64,000 nt of DNA from Alteromonas sp. 5E99-2 (GTDB taxonomy: Bacteria > Pseudomonadota > Gammaproteobacteria > Enterobacterales > Alteromonadaceae). The translations under genes and the position numbers were made by a program. The notes below the pieces were generated by a model. That model saw only the letters and a program-made list of their open reading frames with translations. It searched no databases and had not been told where the DNA came from. Shown here piece by piece: positions 37,316 through 46,344 of this stretch. Each line of letters opens with the position of its first letter. Positions within the stretch are counted from its first letter, which is position 1. The stretch is from assembly GCF_017368475.1 (NCBI RefSeq), contig NZ_JAFNJE010000005.1, positions 1-64,000 on the forward strand, in the 5' to 3' direction.

Positions 37316-37316
37316 A

Positions 37317-37355
37317 AAATTGAAAAAAGCGCCTTAGGGCGCTTTTTTCAATTTT
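37317..37355 (+). terminator. Strong terminator after tRNA-Leu
   Basis: AAATTGAAAAAAGCGCC pairs with GGCGCTTTTTTCAATTT around a TTAG loop, with a T-rich tail inside the stem. It closes the tpiA-secG-tRNA-Leu transcript. Confidence 0.85.
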
Positions 37356-37548
37356 CACGTGATAAAATCATATTGTGATATATTCAATTGGCGCTTTGCC
37401 TACTTCATGCCTAAAGTATTTATACGTAAATTAATTATAACTGTGATAAGTTTATTTTTTTAAGGACTTATTTGTTTATCAATTTGTTTAAAATGATATC
37501 AATGTTTTCGATTTATATTCGATATATGAAAGGATTTGTGAGGTTTAT

Positions 37549-39873
37549 ATGGGCTTGACGCTCAGGCAGAGTCTTTTTCGGCTACTTTTTTGGAGTATTG
37601 TTGTTACCGTTGGAGTGATTCAAATTAACGTTTGGACGGTGACGTCTAGCTTGGTTGAAAAACAACTAGAAAGTAAATTAGACTCTGCTGAAAAAGTGCT
37701 AATTCGGCTTCAAGATGAAAAGCATATCCAGTTTCAACACATTGCTATGGCGATTGCGTCAAATAGTCATATGTTACAAGCTATCCTTAGCCGTGATGAA
37801 GTTACCACCTCAGATTTATTGTCTTTACACATCGAAGGTACGGGTGCCGATTTCGTAGCAGTTCTCAATAATCAAGGTGAATTCATTTTTAATGAGCCTC
37901 AAACGTTTCAAGTTGGAGATGCATTTGAATATCAGCATTTAGTTTTTGACTTACTAGCGGACAACCGCGTAAGCACTAATGGGATTGGAATATTAAATAA
38001 CGCGCTTTATTATATGACGATAGTACCCATTCCATCGAATGAAAATGATACTGTATTGTTAGCATGTTTTAAGATGGATACAGAGGTTCTTACATCTCTT
38101 AAAGAAATAATAAATGCAGATCTGGTCGTTTACAAACAGTCAAAGCACGCTCCCTTTGTTGATGTAGTATCGGCCACAATCGGTGCTGATACGGCGGCTA
38201 ATCTTGTTATTGAGGGAAGTCATCAAGTTAGTTGGTTTGAAGCTCTATTTCAAACTTCAGACCCTTTTGTCACTAGAGATTTAGTTCTAAGCAAATTTGA
38301 TAACACTGAACTAAGAGTGACGCTAGTCTTTAACGTTATCGAGCAACACAGCAGTTTTTTCCAATTACAACTATCCATTATTGGAATTTCCATATTGGCG
38401 ATTATTTTATCTACTGTTATCGCTTTTTTTGTCGCGAGAAGAGTGGTAAGGCCCATGACTTCACTGATTGAAGGTGTGAAGAGGATCGCCTCTGGAAATT
38501 ATGGAAAAACCCTAGATGTTTCAGGAAAATTACTAGAAATTAAGCATTTAGCTATAGCTTTTGAAACAATGCAAGAGAGCATCGCGAGTCGTGAAAAACA
38601 TATTTTGTATCAATCTCAGCATGATAATTTAACGTCACTTTTTAACCGAAACTATATCAAGAATACCATTGATAGAAGGTTAGATAACGATGAACATATT
38701 CAAGTAATAGGCTTGAATATTATCGGTTTTCGACAGATAAATGATCTTTATGGTTATGAAAATGGTGATGCATGTTTAATTCGCATTGCGGAACGTTTAA
38801 CTCGCTGGCCTGGTGACGCATCGCGATTATCAGGTAGTGATATATTTTGGATACCTGAATCGCCGTTAGATGATGTTAAATTAGAAACGTTAAAATTTAT
38901 TTTAGAGCAGCCTGTTGATACCAACGGTTTGACTATCCCTATACGTATAAAAATTGGTGTAATGGATTTACCCGTAGATGCACAAGATGCAGAGCATTTA
39001 TTTAGGCGTATGAATATAGTGATAGACCAGTCGTCCGACAACACACAATGGTTAATGCGCTATAGCGAAGATTTAGAAAGCTGTTACTTGCGACGACTGG
39101 ATATTATTACCGAATTAAAAAGAGCGCTTTGGAAAGAGCAATCGGAATTTTCCATGGTTTATCAACCAAAAGTCTGTCTTCACACAAAAAAGGTGACAAG
39201 TGTAGAAGCTCTATTACGGTGGAATAACCATAAGTTAGGTAATGTATTTCCAGATGAGTTCATTCCTATTGCTGAACAAGCTAATTTAATTGGAGTCATG
39301 ACCGAGTGGGTGATGGGGCAAGCAACGGCTGACCTGAAGCAACTCAAATTGCAAGGGTACAACTTGTGTGTGGCTATTAATGTTTCATCTCAAGATATTG
39401 AAAATAGAGTATTGCTTACTCGTTTTGCTGATAGATTGGAAGCCTTATCATTAACGCCAAGTGATGTTGAGTTGGAAATTATCGAAAGCGATTTTGTTAG
39501 TGATCAAGCGATGGCATCTGAAAAGTTATCCTCTTTGAGGGAGTTAGGATTTAATTTTGCTATTGATGATTTTGGTACAGGCTACTCCTCATTATCTTAT
39601 TTGAAAAACTTACCTGTAGATACGATTAAAATTGATAAAAGCTTTGTGATGAATTTGGCGTCAAACAAAGAAGATCAAAAAATCGTAAATATTGTTTTGA
39701 AGCTTGCACAGTCATTTGGACTAATGGTTGTAGCAGAAGGCGTTGAAGATGAAATGTCTATGGCGTTATTAACTGAATGGGGATGTACCTTGGCTCAAGG
39801 TTATTATATATGTAAACCTAAGCCTTTTAACGAACTCATCACTTGGATTGAAGAAAAGCATTACGAAACTTAA
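37549..39873 (+). CDS. Cache-HAMP-GGDEF-EAL membrane protein, likely c-di-GMP phosphodiesterase
   Basis: A 774-residue signalling protein. Membrane helix 1 near residues 10-30 and helix 2 near 275-297 enclose a periplasmic sensor of about 240 residues of Cache type, then HAMP, GGDEF and EAL. The GGDEF signature is replaced by SGSDIF, so this half is unlikely to make c-di-GMP. The EAL half looks complete: EALLRW, INVSSQD, ELEIIESDF, IDDFGTGYSSL, IKIDKSF and VAEGVED. It therefore probably degrades c-di-GMP in response to an unknown external signal. It stands alone where the rimP-nusA operon would usually follow tRNA-Leu. Confidence 0.85.
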   Translation: MGLTLRQSLFRLLFWSIVVTVGVIQINVWTVTSSLVEKQLESKLDSAEKVLIRLQDEKHIQFQHIAMAIASNSHMLQAILSRDEVTTSDLLSLHIEGTGADFVAVLNNQGEFIFNEPQTFQVGDAFEYQHLVFDLLADNRVSTNGIGILNNALYYMTIVPIPSNENDTVLLACFKMDTEVLTSLKEIINADLVVYKQSKHAPFVDVVSATIGADTAANLVIEGSHQVSWFEALFQTSDPFVTRDLVLSKFDNTELRVTLVFNVIEQHSSFFQLQLSIIGISILAIILSTVIAFFVARRVVRPMTSLIEGVKRIASGNYGKTLDVSGKLLEIKHLAIAFETMQESIASREKHILYQSQHDNLTSLFNRNYIKNTIDRRLDNDEHIQVIGLNIIGFRQINDLYGYENGDACLIRIAERLTRWPGDASRLSGSDIFWIPESPLDDVKLETLKFILEQPVDTNGLTIPIRIKIGVMDLPVDAQDAEHLFRRMNIVIDQSSDNTQWLMRYSEDLESCYLRRLDIITELKRALWKEQSEFSMVYQPKVCLHTKKVTSVEALLRWNNHKLGNVFPDEFIPIAEQANLIGVMTEWVMGQATADLKQLKLQGYNLCVAINVSSQDIENRVLLTRFADRLEALSLTPSDVELEIIESDFVSDQAMASEKLSSLRELGFNFAIDDFGTGYSSLSYLKNLPVDTIKIDKSFVMNLASNKEDQKIVNIVLKLAQSFGLMVVAEGVEDEMSMALLTEWGCTLAQGYYICKPKPFNELITWIEEKHYET

Positions 39874-40052
39874 CTTCTCTTCTCTTCTCTCAGAATGAAG
39901 CCTAATAGATTTCGAGTTTTTAATGTCTGAATATATGGAAAGGCGTATGGGGATTTACGCCAACCCAGCAAGGGTAACTCTTTAAAAGGATTGATTAAAC
40001 AAGCATTAATTTAGACCATTCTAGGGTGATTTAAGACAATGCTTGTATTCAA

Positions 40053-40697
40053 TTAATTTTGAGGCTCTGCCGGAAGGTAAGCTGACAGTCGCTTATACAT
40101 TAAATCTGCAATTATCGGTTGTGCTGCTTTATTGGGGTGTATACCGTCGTTTTGCATCAATGATTTATCTAGTGCGATATCAGCAAGAAAAAAAGGAAAC
40201 AGAATAAGGTCGTTGTCTTTTGCCAATATATCATAGCTGTCACCAAACAGCTGAGTATACCGGCTGCCATAGTTTGAAGGTATTTCCATATCCTGTAGAA
40301 AAACCTGAGCTCCCGCTTGTTGGATTAATGTGATCATTTTAGCTAAGTTTTTACGCATATCCTGAATGTTTTGCCCTCGTAAACCGTCATTTCCACCAAG
40401 CTCCAAAAAAACATGGGTTGGTTGATGTTTCTCAAGTAAACGAGGTAGTCGAGACAAGCTACCTTGAGTGGTATCGCCACTTATCGCAGCATTCACCACA
40501 TCAATCTCAAAACCGCTCTGTTTGTATTTATTTTCCAGCAAAGTAACCCATCCTTCGGATGACAATAATCCATATGCAGCACTCAAACTATCACCTACAA
40601 TTAATAGCTTAGTGGTTTTATTTTCAGCTGAAGCCGAAGACATAAAATTCGTTATAATGGCCAAAACAACAAAAAGAACTTTTACATGACTCAACAT
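40053..40697 (-). CDS. tesA: Periplasmic acyl-CoA thioesterase I / lysophospholipase L1
   Basis: A 214-residue SGNH hydrolase: signal peptide ending near ASA|ENK, block I GDSLSAAYG with the catalytic Ser, block III GGNDGLRG, and block V DGIHPNKAAQP with the Asp-His pair. It hydrolyses acyl thioesters and lysophospholipids in the periplasm. The frame extends to 40808, but only ATG 40697 gives a normal signal peptide, with GGAG eleven bases upstream. That start lies 12 bases inside the divergent ABC ATPase gene. Confidence 0.93.
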   Translation of the reverse strand: MLSHVKVLFVVLAIITNFMSSASAENKTTKLLIVGDSLSAAYGLLSSEGWVTLLENKYKQSGFEIDVVNAAISGDTTQGSLSRLPRLLEKHQPTHVFLELGGNDGLRGQNIQDMRKNLAKMITLIQQAGAQVFLQDMEIPSNYGSRYTQLFGDSYDILAKDNDLILFPFFLADIALDKSLMQNDGIHPNKAAQPIIADLMYKRLSAYLPAEPQN

Positions 40698-41405
40698 GAC
40701 AATGAACACTCCAAATACAGTATTGCGGTTAGCAAGGTTACTAAAACTGTGTCTACGGGGGAAGGTAAACTTCAAATTCTTCAACCTATTTCTTTTAATG
40801 TTCAACATGGAGAGTCAATCGCGATTGTCGGCGCGTCGGGTTCTGGAAAGTCGACTTTGCTAGGTTTACTTGCTGGCCTTGATGAAACATCCAGTGGCGA
40901 AATTCACATCGAAGAGTCGCCTTTGCATACCATGAACGAAGAACAACGCGCTCGTTTACGGGGTGAAAAAGTCGGGTTCATTTTTCAAAGTTTCATGCTA
41001 GTTCAAAGTTTAACCGCGTTAGAAAATGTAATGCTACCAGCGCAAATTGCAGGTTTAGATGATCCCGCAAGAAAAGCAAAAATAATTTTGGAACAAGTTG
41101 GTTTATCGCATCGAGCGTATCATTTTCCGAATCAGCTATCTGGTGGTGAGCAACAGCGTGTGGCTATAGCCCGAGCCTTTATTGGTGAACCCAGTATTTT
41201 GTTTGCTGATGAGCCTACAGGGAATCTAGATGCAGCTAACAGCACTAAAGTTGAAGACTTACTATTCACACTTAATCGTGATAAAGGAACAACCTTGGTA
41301 TTAGTAACTCACGACGACGAATTGGCCTTAAAGTGTGATCGCCAGCTAAGAATGAATGCTGGGGTGTTACAAGAAATTACCGCTAACGCTGAGGAAGTGG
41401 CTTAA
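40686..41405 (+). CDS. ybbA: ABC transporter ATP-binding protein, YbbA/LolD type
   Basis: A 239-residue ATPase with Walker A GASGSGKST, Q-loop FQSFML, signature LSGGEQQRVAIARA, Walker B ILFADEPTG and the switch His in VTHDD. It pairs with the YbbP permease in a MacB/LolCDE-like type VII system that works on the periplasmic side. Export or lipid/lipoprotein handling has been proposed but the substrate is unknown. The stop overlaps the permease start as TAATG. The 5' end overlaps divergent tesA, the same partner as in E. coli. Confidence 0.93.
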   Translation: MTQHDNEHSKYSIAVSKVTKTVSTGEGKLQILQPISFNVQHGESIAIVGASGSGKSTLLGLLAGLDETSSGEIHIEESPLHTMNEEQRARLRGEKVGFIFQSFMLVQSLTALENVMLPAQIAGLDDPARKAKIILEQVGLSHRAYHFPNQLSGGEQQRVAIARAFIGEPSILFADEPTGNLDAANSTKVEDLLFTLNRDKGTTLVLVTHDDELALKCDRQLRMNAGVLQEITANAEEVA

Positions 41406-43933
41406 TGGTATTAGATCTTGCGTGGCGCTTATTTCGGCACGAAGCTCGCAGAGGCGAGTTAACTATTATCTTATTTGCAATAATACTGTCGGTGTCGGCT
41501 GTGTTATCACTAAGCTTATTCAGTGAACGGTTACAAGCCGCGTTAGTGGACAGATCTGCTGCATTTATGGCGGCAGATAGTCAATTGCGCTCCCGAGAAG
41601 GTTTTAATGACGACTGGGAACAAGCTGGTATTACAGAGGGCTTATCTACTGCTCGCCAAGCAAGTACTCGCTCGATGCTATTTGGCGAACAAGCCATGTC
41701 ACTTGTGGATTTACGGGCGGTAAGTGAAACTTATCCACTCAAAGGCGATATTAAAGTGATGGATAAGCCTTTTGGTAAAATCTCGGTGACCCAAGATACC
41801 CCAAGCGACGGCAATGTGTGGTTAGATTCTAGGTTGTTTCAATTGCTGGATGTCAGTCTTGGAGATACGGTATTCATTGGCGACAAAGCCTTTGTTGTTG
41901 AAAAAGTACTAGGTGAAATTCCCGACGCGGGCTTTGCTTTCTTTGGTTCTGATCCTATCGCGTTAATGCCGCTATCTGATTTAGAAGCGACAAAAATTAC
42001 GGGAGAGGGAAGCCGTGTTAACTATAAAACTTATTTTGCTGGTGAAAGCAACTTAATCAGTAGCTATTTCGATTGGTTAAAACCCCAACTTGACGATGAA
42101 ATACACAGTTGGCGCTCGTTGGAAGACGACGACTCTCCTATTGGTGAATCCGTCGCGACGGCTGAGCAGTATTTTTTATTAGCAAGCTTACTGGCCATTG
42201 TGCTTGCGGCGGTTTCTATTGCGGTTGCTGCACAGCGATATAGTCGACGACATTACGACCCTGTAGCTATTATGAAAACCCTTGGCGCGTCGACATCGGT
42301 TATACGTAAAGTGTATGTGCTTCAAGTTACATTTATTATGTTGTTGGGCATTGCAGTAGGCCTTGTAGTGGGGTTTGTTACTCAGCATATAGTGGTGTTG
42401 GCTTTGGCAAATTCGGTAGATGTGTCCTTATCTGTATGGCATTGGCGGCCAGTCGCTATTGCGACGTTTACTGGTGCGTTGTGCGCCTTTATGTTTTCTA
42501 TTTATCCTTTACTGCAACTTTTTTCTATACCGCCATTACGGGTGTTAAGAAGAGATATAGATTCGAACTTATCCGCTAAATGGCTTCAGTTCGCTGCTGC
42601 TGGGGGCGCTATTTTTGCGTTAATGTGGGCTTATAGTGGAGAACTTCTGATCAGCGCTATTATGTTTGCGTCTGGCATTGCGTTAGTGGCTAGTTTAATT
42701 GGCGTTACGTATATTTTAATTTTTGTGGGACGAAAATTAGGTCAAGGTAGCATGGGACCTTGGCAATTGGCGTGGGCTAGAATCAAGCGCCGCTCTATGG
42801 ACAATAGTGTTCAGTTGATCAGTTTTTCTGTCACCATTATGTTGCTATTGGTGGTACTTGTCATGCGTAACGACATGATATCGCAATGGCAAGATCAGCT
42901 GCCTGCGGGTACTCCTAATTACTTCATGATGAATATCACGGAAGATGAAAAACAAACACTTACCCAGCATTTTACGGATAACCATGTAGACATGGGGTAT
43001 TTGTACCCCGTTGTTCGCGGGCGTTTTGTGTCTATAAATGGTGAGCAGATAAACACCAAAGTAAACGATAACGATGAAGACGACAGTGAATCAGAAGGAC
43101 GAGATGGGCTTGGTAGAGAAGCCAATTTAACCTGGGATCTTGAACTGCACAATGAAAATAAAATTGTTGATGGAGAATGGCATAAAGATTGGGTAAACCC
43201 GAATACTGATGAGCTTACGTTATATCCTGTATCGGTGGAAAAAGACTTAGCCCAACGGTTATCTTTGGAGCTAGGGGATGAACTCACATTTAATATAGGT
43301 AGTGAGATTGTTCACAGTCGTATAACAAGCTTTAGAGAAGTAAATTGGCAGTCAATGCAGCCCAATTTCTTTTTTATTTTGCACCCCCAAGCACTTAAAG
43401 AATTTACTCCCGTTTATTTGACGAGTTTCTATTTGGCCGCAGAACGTCGAGAAGATTTAACCACGTTATTGAGTCCTTTCCCTACGGTGAATTTGTTTGA
43501 TGTAGAATCGAGAATTAATCAATTAAGAGCGGTAGTAGATCAAGTTTCATTGGCTGTAGAGTTTATTTTAGTATTAGTGCTAATTGCGGGTAGCCTAGTG
43601 TTAGTTGCACAGGTACAAGCGAGTATGGATGAACGACAACAAGAGTTGGCAATTTTGCGTACTTTGGGCGCGAAAGGCTCTCTTATTCGACAAAGTGTTA
43701 TTTTTGAGTTCGTGATTATTGGGGTAGTCGCTGGACTTATGGCTGCCATTGGCAACGAATTAACACTCTTGCTATTACAAACAAAAGTCTTTCAAATGCA
43801 AGCGAGTTTACATTTGAATTACTGGCTAATTGCCTCTGTATCGGGAGCAGCGGTGGTTGGCGTATTAGGCGCAATAAGTTGCTGGAGGTTGTTGTCGTTA
43901 AATACCACTACACTGCTTAGGAAAATGATTTGA
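41405..43933 (+). CDS. ybbP: ABC transporter permease YbbP
   Basis: An 842-residue FtsX-domain permease. It has ten predicted membrane helices in the YbbP arrangement, with a periplasmic domain after helix 1, one FtsX repeat near residues 260-390 (AIVLAAVSIAVAAQRYSRRH, VAIMKTLGA), a large acidic extracytoplasmic domain (about 490-690), and a second FtsX repeat at the C-terminus (ERQQELAILRTLGAKGSLIR). It forms the membrane part of the YbbA-YbbP system. Length is close to the family's usual 800-850. Confidence 0.92.
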   Translation: MVLDLAWRLFRHEARRGELTIILFAIILSVSAVLSLSLFSERLQAALVDRSAAFMAADSQLRSREGFNDDWEQAGITEGLSTARQASTRSMLFGEQAMSLVDLRAVSETYPLKGDIKVMDKPFGKISVTQDTPSDGNVWLDSRLFQLLDVSLGDTVFIGDKAFVVEKVLGEIPDAGFAFFGSDPIALMPLSDLEATKITGEGSRVNYKTYFAGESNLISSYFDWLKPQLDDEIHSWRSLEDDDSPIGESVATAEQYFLLASLLAIVLAAVSIAVAAQRYSRRHYDPVAIMKTLGASTSVIRKVYVLQVTFIMLLGIAVGLVVGFVTQHIVVLALANSVDVSLSVWHWRPVAIATFTGALCAFMFSIYPLLQLFSIPPLRVLRRDIDSNLSAKWLQFAAAGGAIFALMWAYSGELLISAIMFASGIALVASLIGVTYILIFVGRKLGQGSMGPWQLAWARIKRRSMDNSVQLISFSVTIMLLLVVLVMRNDMISQWQDQLPAGTPNYFMMNITEDEKQTLTQHFTDNHVDMGYLYPVVRGRFVSINGEQINTKVNDNDEDDSESEGRDGLGREANLTWDLELHNENKIVDGEWHKDWVNPNTDELTLYPVSVEKDLAQRLSLELGDELTFNIGSEIVHSRITSFREVNWQSMQPNFFFILHPQALKEFTPVYLTSFYLAAERREDLTTLLSPFPTVNLFDVESRINQLRAVVDQVSLAVEFILVLVLIAGSLVLVAQVQASMDERQQELAILRTLGAKGSLIRQSVIFEFVIIGVVAGLMAAIGNELTLLLLQTKVFQMQASLHLNYWLIASVSGAAVVGVLGAISCWRLLSLNTTTLLRKMI

Positions 43934-43955
43934 TGTTACTACTGTATCCAGAGTC

Positions 43956-44861
43956 TTAATCAAATAAGTTACCCAAAGCTTGGTTTAGTTTTGGGTAACT
44001 GAATTTAAATGCCGACGAGAGTAATTTTTCTGGGTAGACAAACTGCCCCGTTAGCAGTATATCTGCACTTTCTCCCATTAATGTACGTAGTGCAAAGGCG
44101 GGCATTGGAATTAAAGTAGGGCGGCTAAGTGCATGACCTAGCTCATTTACAAAGTCTTTATTTGATACAGGAAACGGTGCGGTGAAGTTAAAGGCGCCGT
44201 TTAGGTGTTTATTTTGAATGAGGTGATGTATACCTGCAATCATGTCGTTTATATGTATCCAAGACATACCTTGCACCCCAGAGCCGATTTTCCCACCAAG
44301 ACCAAGCTGAAAAGGTAAGGTCATTTTTGCTAACGCACCTTGTTCTTTGGCCAAAACAATACCCGTTCTTAGCACGCAAACACGGGTTGCAGGGCTTTGT
44401 ACATCTAGCGCAATGGATTCCCATTTCGAACACAAACGGTGAGTAAATTCGTCGTGAATCTCCGTTGAACTTTCAACCATAGGCCTTGTGCCTTGACGAC
44501 CGTAAAATCCTATAGCAGAGCCAGATATAAAGGTGTGAGGTGGAGTAGAGCTTGTCTTAAACAAGGCGTTTAATGCTTGAGTCGTCTCCCAACGACTTTG
44601 TTCAAGGGTAGTCTTATGTTGTTTAGTCCAGCGTTTGTCTGCTATGGGTTCACCGGCTAAGTTAATCACGCAGTCGATATCATTCAAGTTGGACAACGCC
44701 TCAAGAGACGATATAAATCGAATTGAACACTCAGTTCTTTTTAAAGACGAAGATGTTGGCTTTTTAGTTCGGCTAAGAACTGTAACCTGATCATCGGCGT
44801 TAAGTGATTGGCAAAAATGGCTTCCGATAAGCCCAGTACCTCCGGTGATCAGATATCGCAT
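43956..44861 (-). CDS. TIGR01777-family NAD(P)-dependent epimerase (YfcH-like)
   Basis: A 301-residue extended short-chain dehydrogenase. It has the nucleotide-binding ITGGTGLIGSHFC at residues 4-16, NLAGEPIADKRWT, the SGSAIGFYG motif, and a C-terminal DUF1731-type domain (RPTLIPMPAFALRTLMGESA, LLTGQFVYPEKLLSSAFKFS). The substrate is unknown; E. coli YfcH is the relative, and there too it lies near folX. It follows folX after two bases, suggesting co-transcription. Confidence 0.9.
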   Translation of the reverse strand: MRYLITGGTGLIGSHFCQSLNADDQVTVLSRTKKPTSSSLKRTECSIRFISSLEALSNLNDIDCVINLAGEPIADKRWTKQHKTTLEQSRWETTQALNALFKTSSTPPHTFISGSAIGFYGRQGTRPMVESSTEIHDEFTHRLCSKWESIALDVQSPATRVCVLRTGIVLAKEQGALAKMTLPFQLGLGGKIGSGVQGMSWIHINDMIAGIHHLIQNKHLNGAFNFTAPFPVSNKDFVNELGHALSRPTLIPMPAFALRTLMGESADILLTGQFVYPEKLLSSAFKFSYPKLNQALGNLFD

Positions 44862-44863
44862 AA

Positions 44864-45235
44864 TTAAATCGCTTCTTTATTGCAAGACAAGGTTAAGGAC
44901 ACTGAATCTGAAAAGCGCAATGCGTGAGGTTTGTCTATTTCCACTTGGGCAAATTTCACCCACGGATGCTCTGATGCAATGGCTAACACTTCAGCAGTAA
45001 GTTTTTCTAAAAGGTAAAACCGGTTGTCTTCTACTAACTTAATAATAGATTTAGTAATGAGTTTATAGTTTAACGCGTCGTCTATTTGATCGCTGTCAGT
45101 GGCCCGTGCGCCATCGTAGTGAATGACAACATTCACTACCACATCCTGTTTATTTTTTATCTCGTCGTCTTTAATACCAATGTAAGTGCGCAAGCGAAGG
45201 TTTTTTATTTTTATTGTGGCGTCGTTCAACGTCAT
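44864..45235 (-). CDS. folX: Dihydroneopterin triphosphate 2'-epimerase
   Basis: A 123-residue pterin enzyme of the FolB/FolX family. [55 protein letters not shown] and the [12 protein letters not shown] segment follow E. coli FolX closely rather than FolB. It epimerises dihydroneopterin triphosphate to the monapterin form. The open frame reaches 45334, but ATG 45235 has AGGA six bases upstream and matches the family start. Divergent from the PerM-like gene. Confidence 0.92.
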   Translation of the reverse strand: MTLNDATIKIKNLRLRTYIGIKDDEIKNKQDVVVNVVIHYDGARATDSDQIDDALNYKLITKSIIKLVEDNRFYLLEKLTAEVLAIASEHPWVKFAQVEIDKPHALRFSDSVSLTLSCNKEAI

Positions 45236-45309
45236 TCGAATTCCTGTTGGCTTATTGTCTGTTTTTGTTACTCTATCTATAGAATACAGTTTTCCGGAAA
45301 AAACTATAC

Positions 45310-46344
45310 ATGCAAGTTCAATCACCCGTGGCAAAAATGTTAATCGTTTTTGCCAGTTTAATTATCATTATGGCGGGCATTAAAGCGGCGACAACCATTG
45401 TTGTTCCGTTTTTCTTATCGATTTTTATTGCCATTGCCTGCGGACCAATTATTAAATGGTCTAGCACCAAAGGCGTTCCTCGATGGGCATCCATAGTACT
45501 AGTTATACTCTTAATTTTGGTAGTCGGATTCATGATTGCTGGATTAGTTGCGCAATCTATGGCGGAATTTAGAGAGAATTTACCCACTTACAAAGAACAA
45601 ATGTCAGTACAGTTTGATTGGATCGTAAATCAACTGGCTCGTTTTAATATCGAACTCAATCGAGAATTGGTTCAAAGTCATTTAGATCCTGGTTTGGCAA
45701 TGTCTATCGCCACCAATTTTTTAAGTGGAATGGGAGGGGTGTTATCAAACCTTATTCTTATTTTGCTTACCGTTGTGTTTATGTTGTTTGAAGCTGAATC
45801 ACTGCCTCGTCGTATTCACATTGCAATGTCAGATCCAGAAATGGAATATCAACACGTAGACAGGTTCATTCAATCTGTGAACAGCTATCTTGCGATTAAA
45901 ACAGTTGTAAGTCTATTTACTGGGCTTGTTATTGGTATTTATTTAAGTATTCTAGGTGTGGATCACTTTTTACTTTGGGCGGTATTGGCATTTTTACTGA
46001 ACTACATTCCCAACATTGGCTCTATTGTCGCGGCAGTGCCTGCTGTAATGATGGCGTTTATTGAACAAGGCTGGGGCGTTGCAGGCTTAACTGCTTTAGG
46101 GTTTGTTGTGGTGAACATGGTCATGGGCAATGTGGTTGAACCTAGGTTTATGGGCAAAGGGTTAGGGCTGTCTACCTTAGTGGTGTTTTTATCATTAATT
46201 TTTTGGGGATGGCTACTTGGGAGTGTAGGTATGCTGTTGTCAGTACCACTGACTATGGTAGTAAAAATTGCGTTGGAATCTCGTCCTGAAAGCCAGTGGC
46301 TTGCTATATTATTATCTAGCGACGGGAATGTTCAGGACAATTAA
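45310..46344 (+). CDS. AI-2E/PerM-family membrane transporter
   Basis: A 344-residue protein with seven or eight membrane helices typical of the AI-2E exporter family: an N-terminal pair ([18 protein letters not shown] and [18 protein letters not shown]), a soluble insertion near residues 80-140, and a conserved C-terminal part ([39 protein letters not shown]). Relatives are YdiK, PerM and TqsA; the substrate cannot be assigned. Its 3' end overlaps the convergent histidine-kinase gene by 29 bases. Confidence 0.88.
   Translation: MQVQSPVAKMLIVFASLIIIMAGIKAATTIVVPFFLSIFIAIACGPIIKWSSTKGVPRWASIVLVILLILVVGFMIAGLVAQSMAEFRENLPTYKEQMSVQFDWIVNQLARFNIELNRELVQSHLDPGLAMSIATNFLSGMGGVLSNLILILLTVVFMLFEAESLPRRIHIAMSDPEMEYQHVDRFIQSVNSYLAIKTVVSLFTGLVIGIYLSILGVDHFLLWAVLAFLLNYIPNIGSIVAAVPAVMMAFIEQGWGVAGLTALGFVVVNMVMGNVVEPRFMGKGLGLSTLVVFLSLIFWGWLLGSVGMLLSVPLTMVVKIALESRPESQWLAILLSSDGNVQDN

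Noticed and set aside
39877-39895. CTTCT-type microsatellite after the GGDEF-EAL gene
   Set aside because: Only three or four units, outside any coding frame; too short to suggest phase variation.
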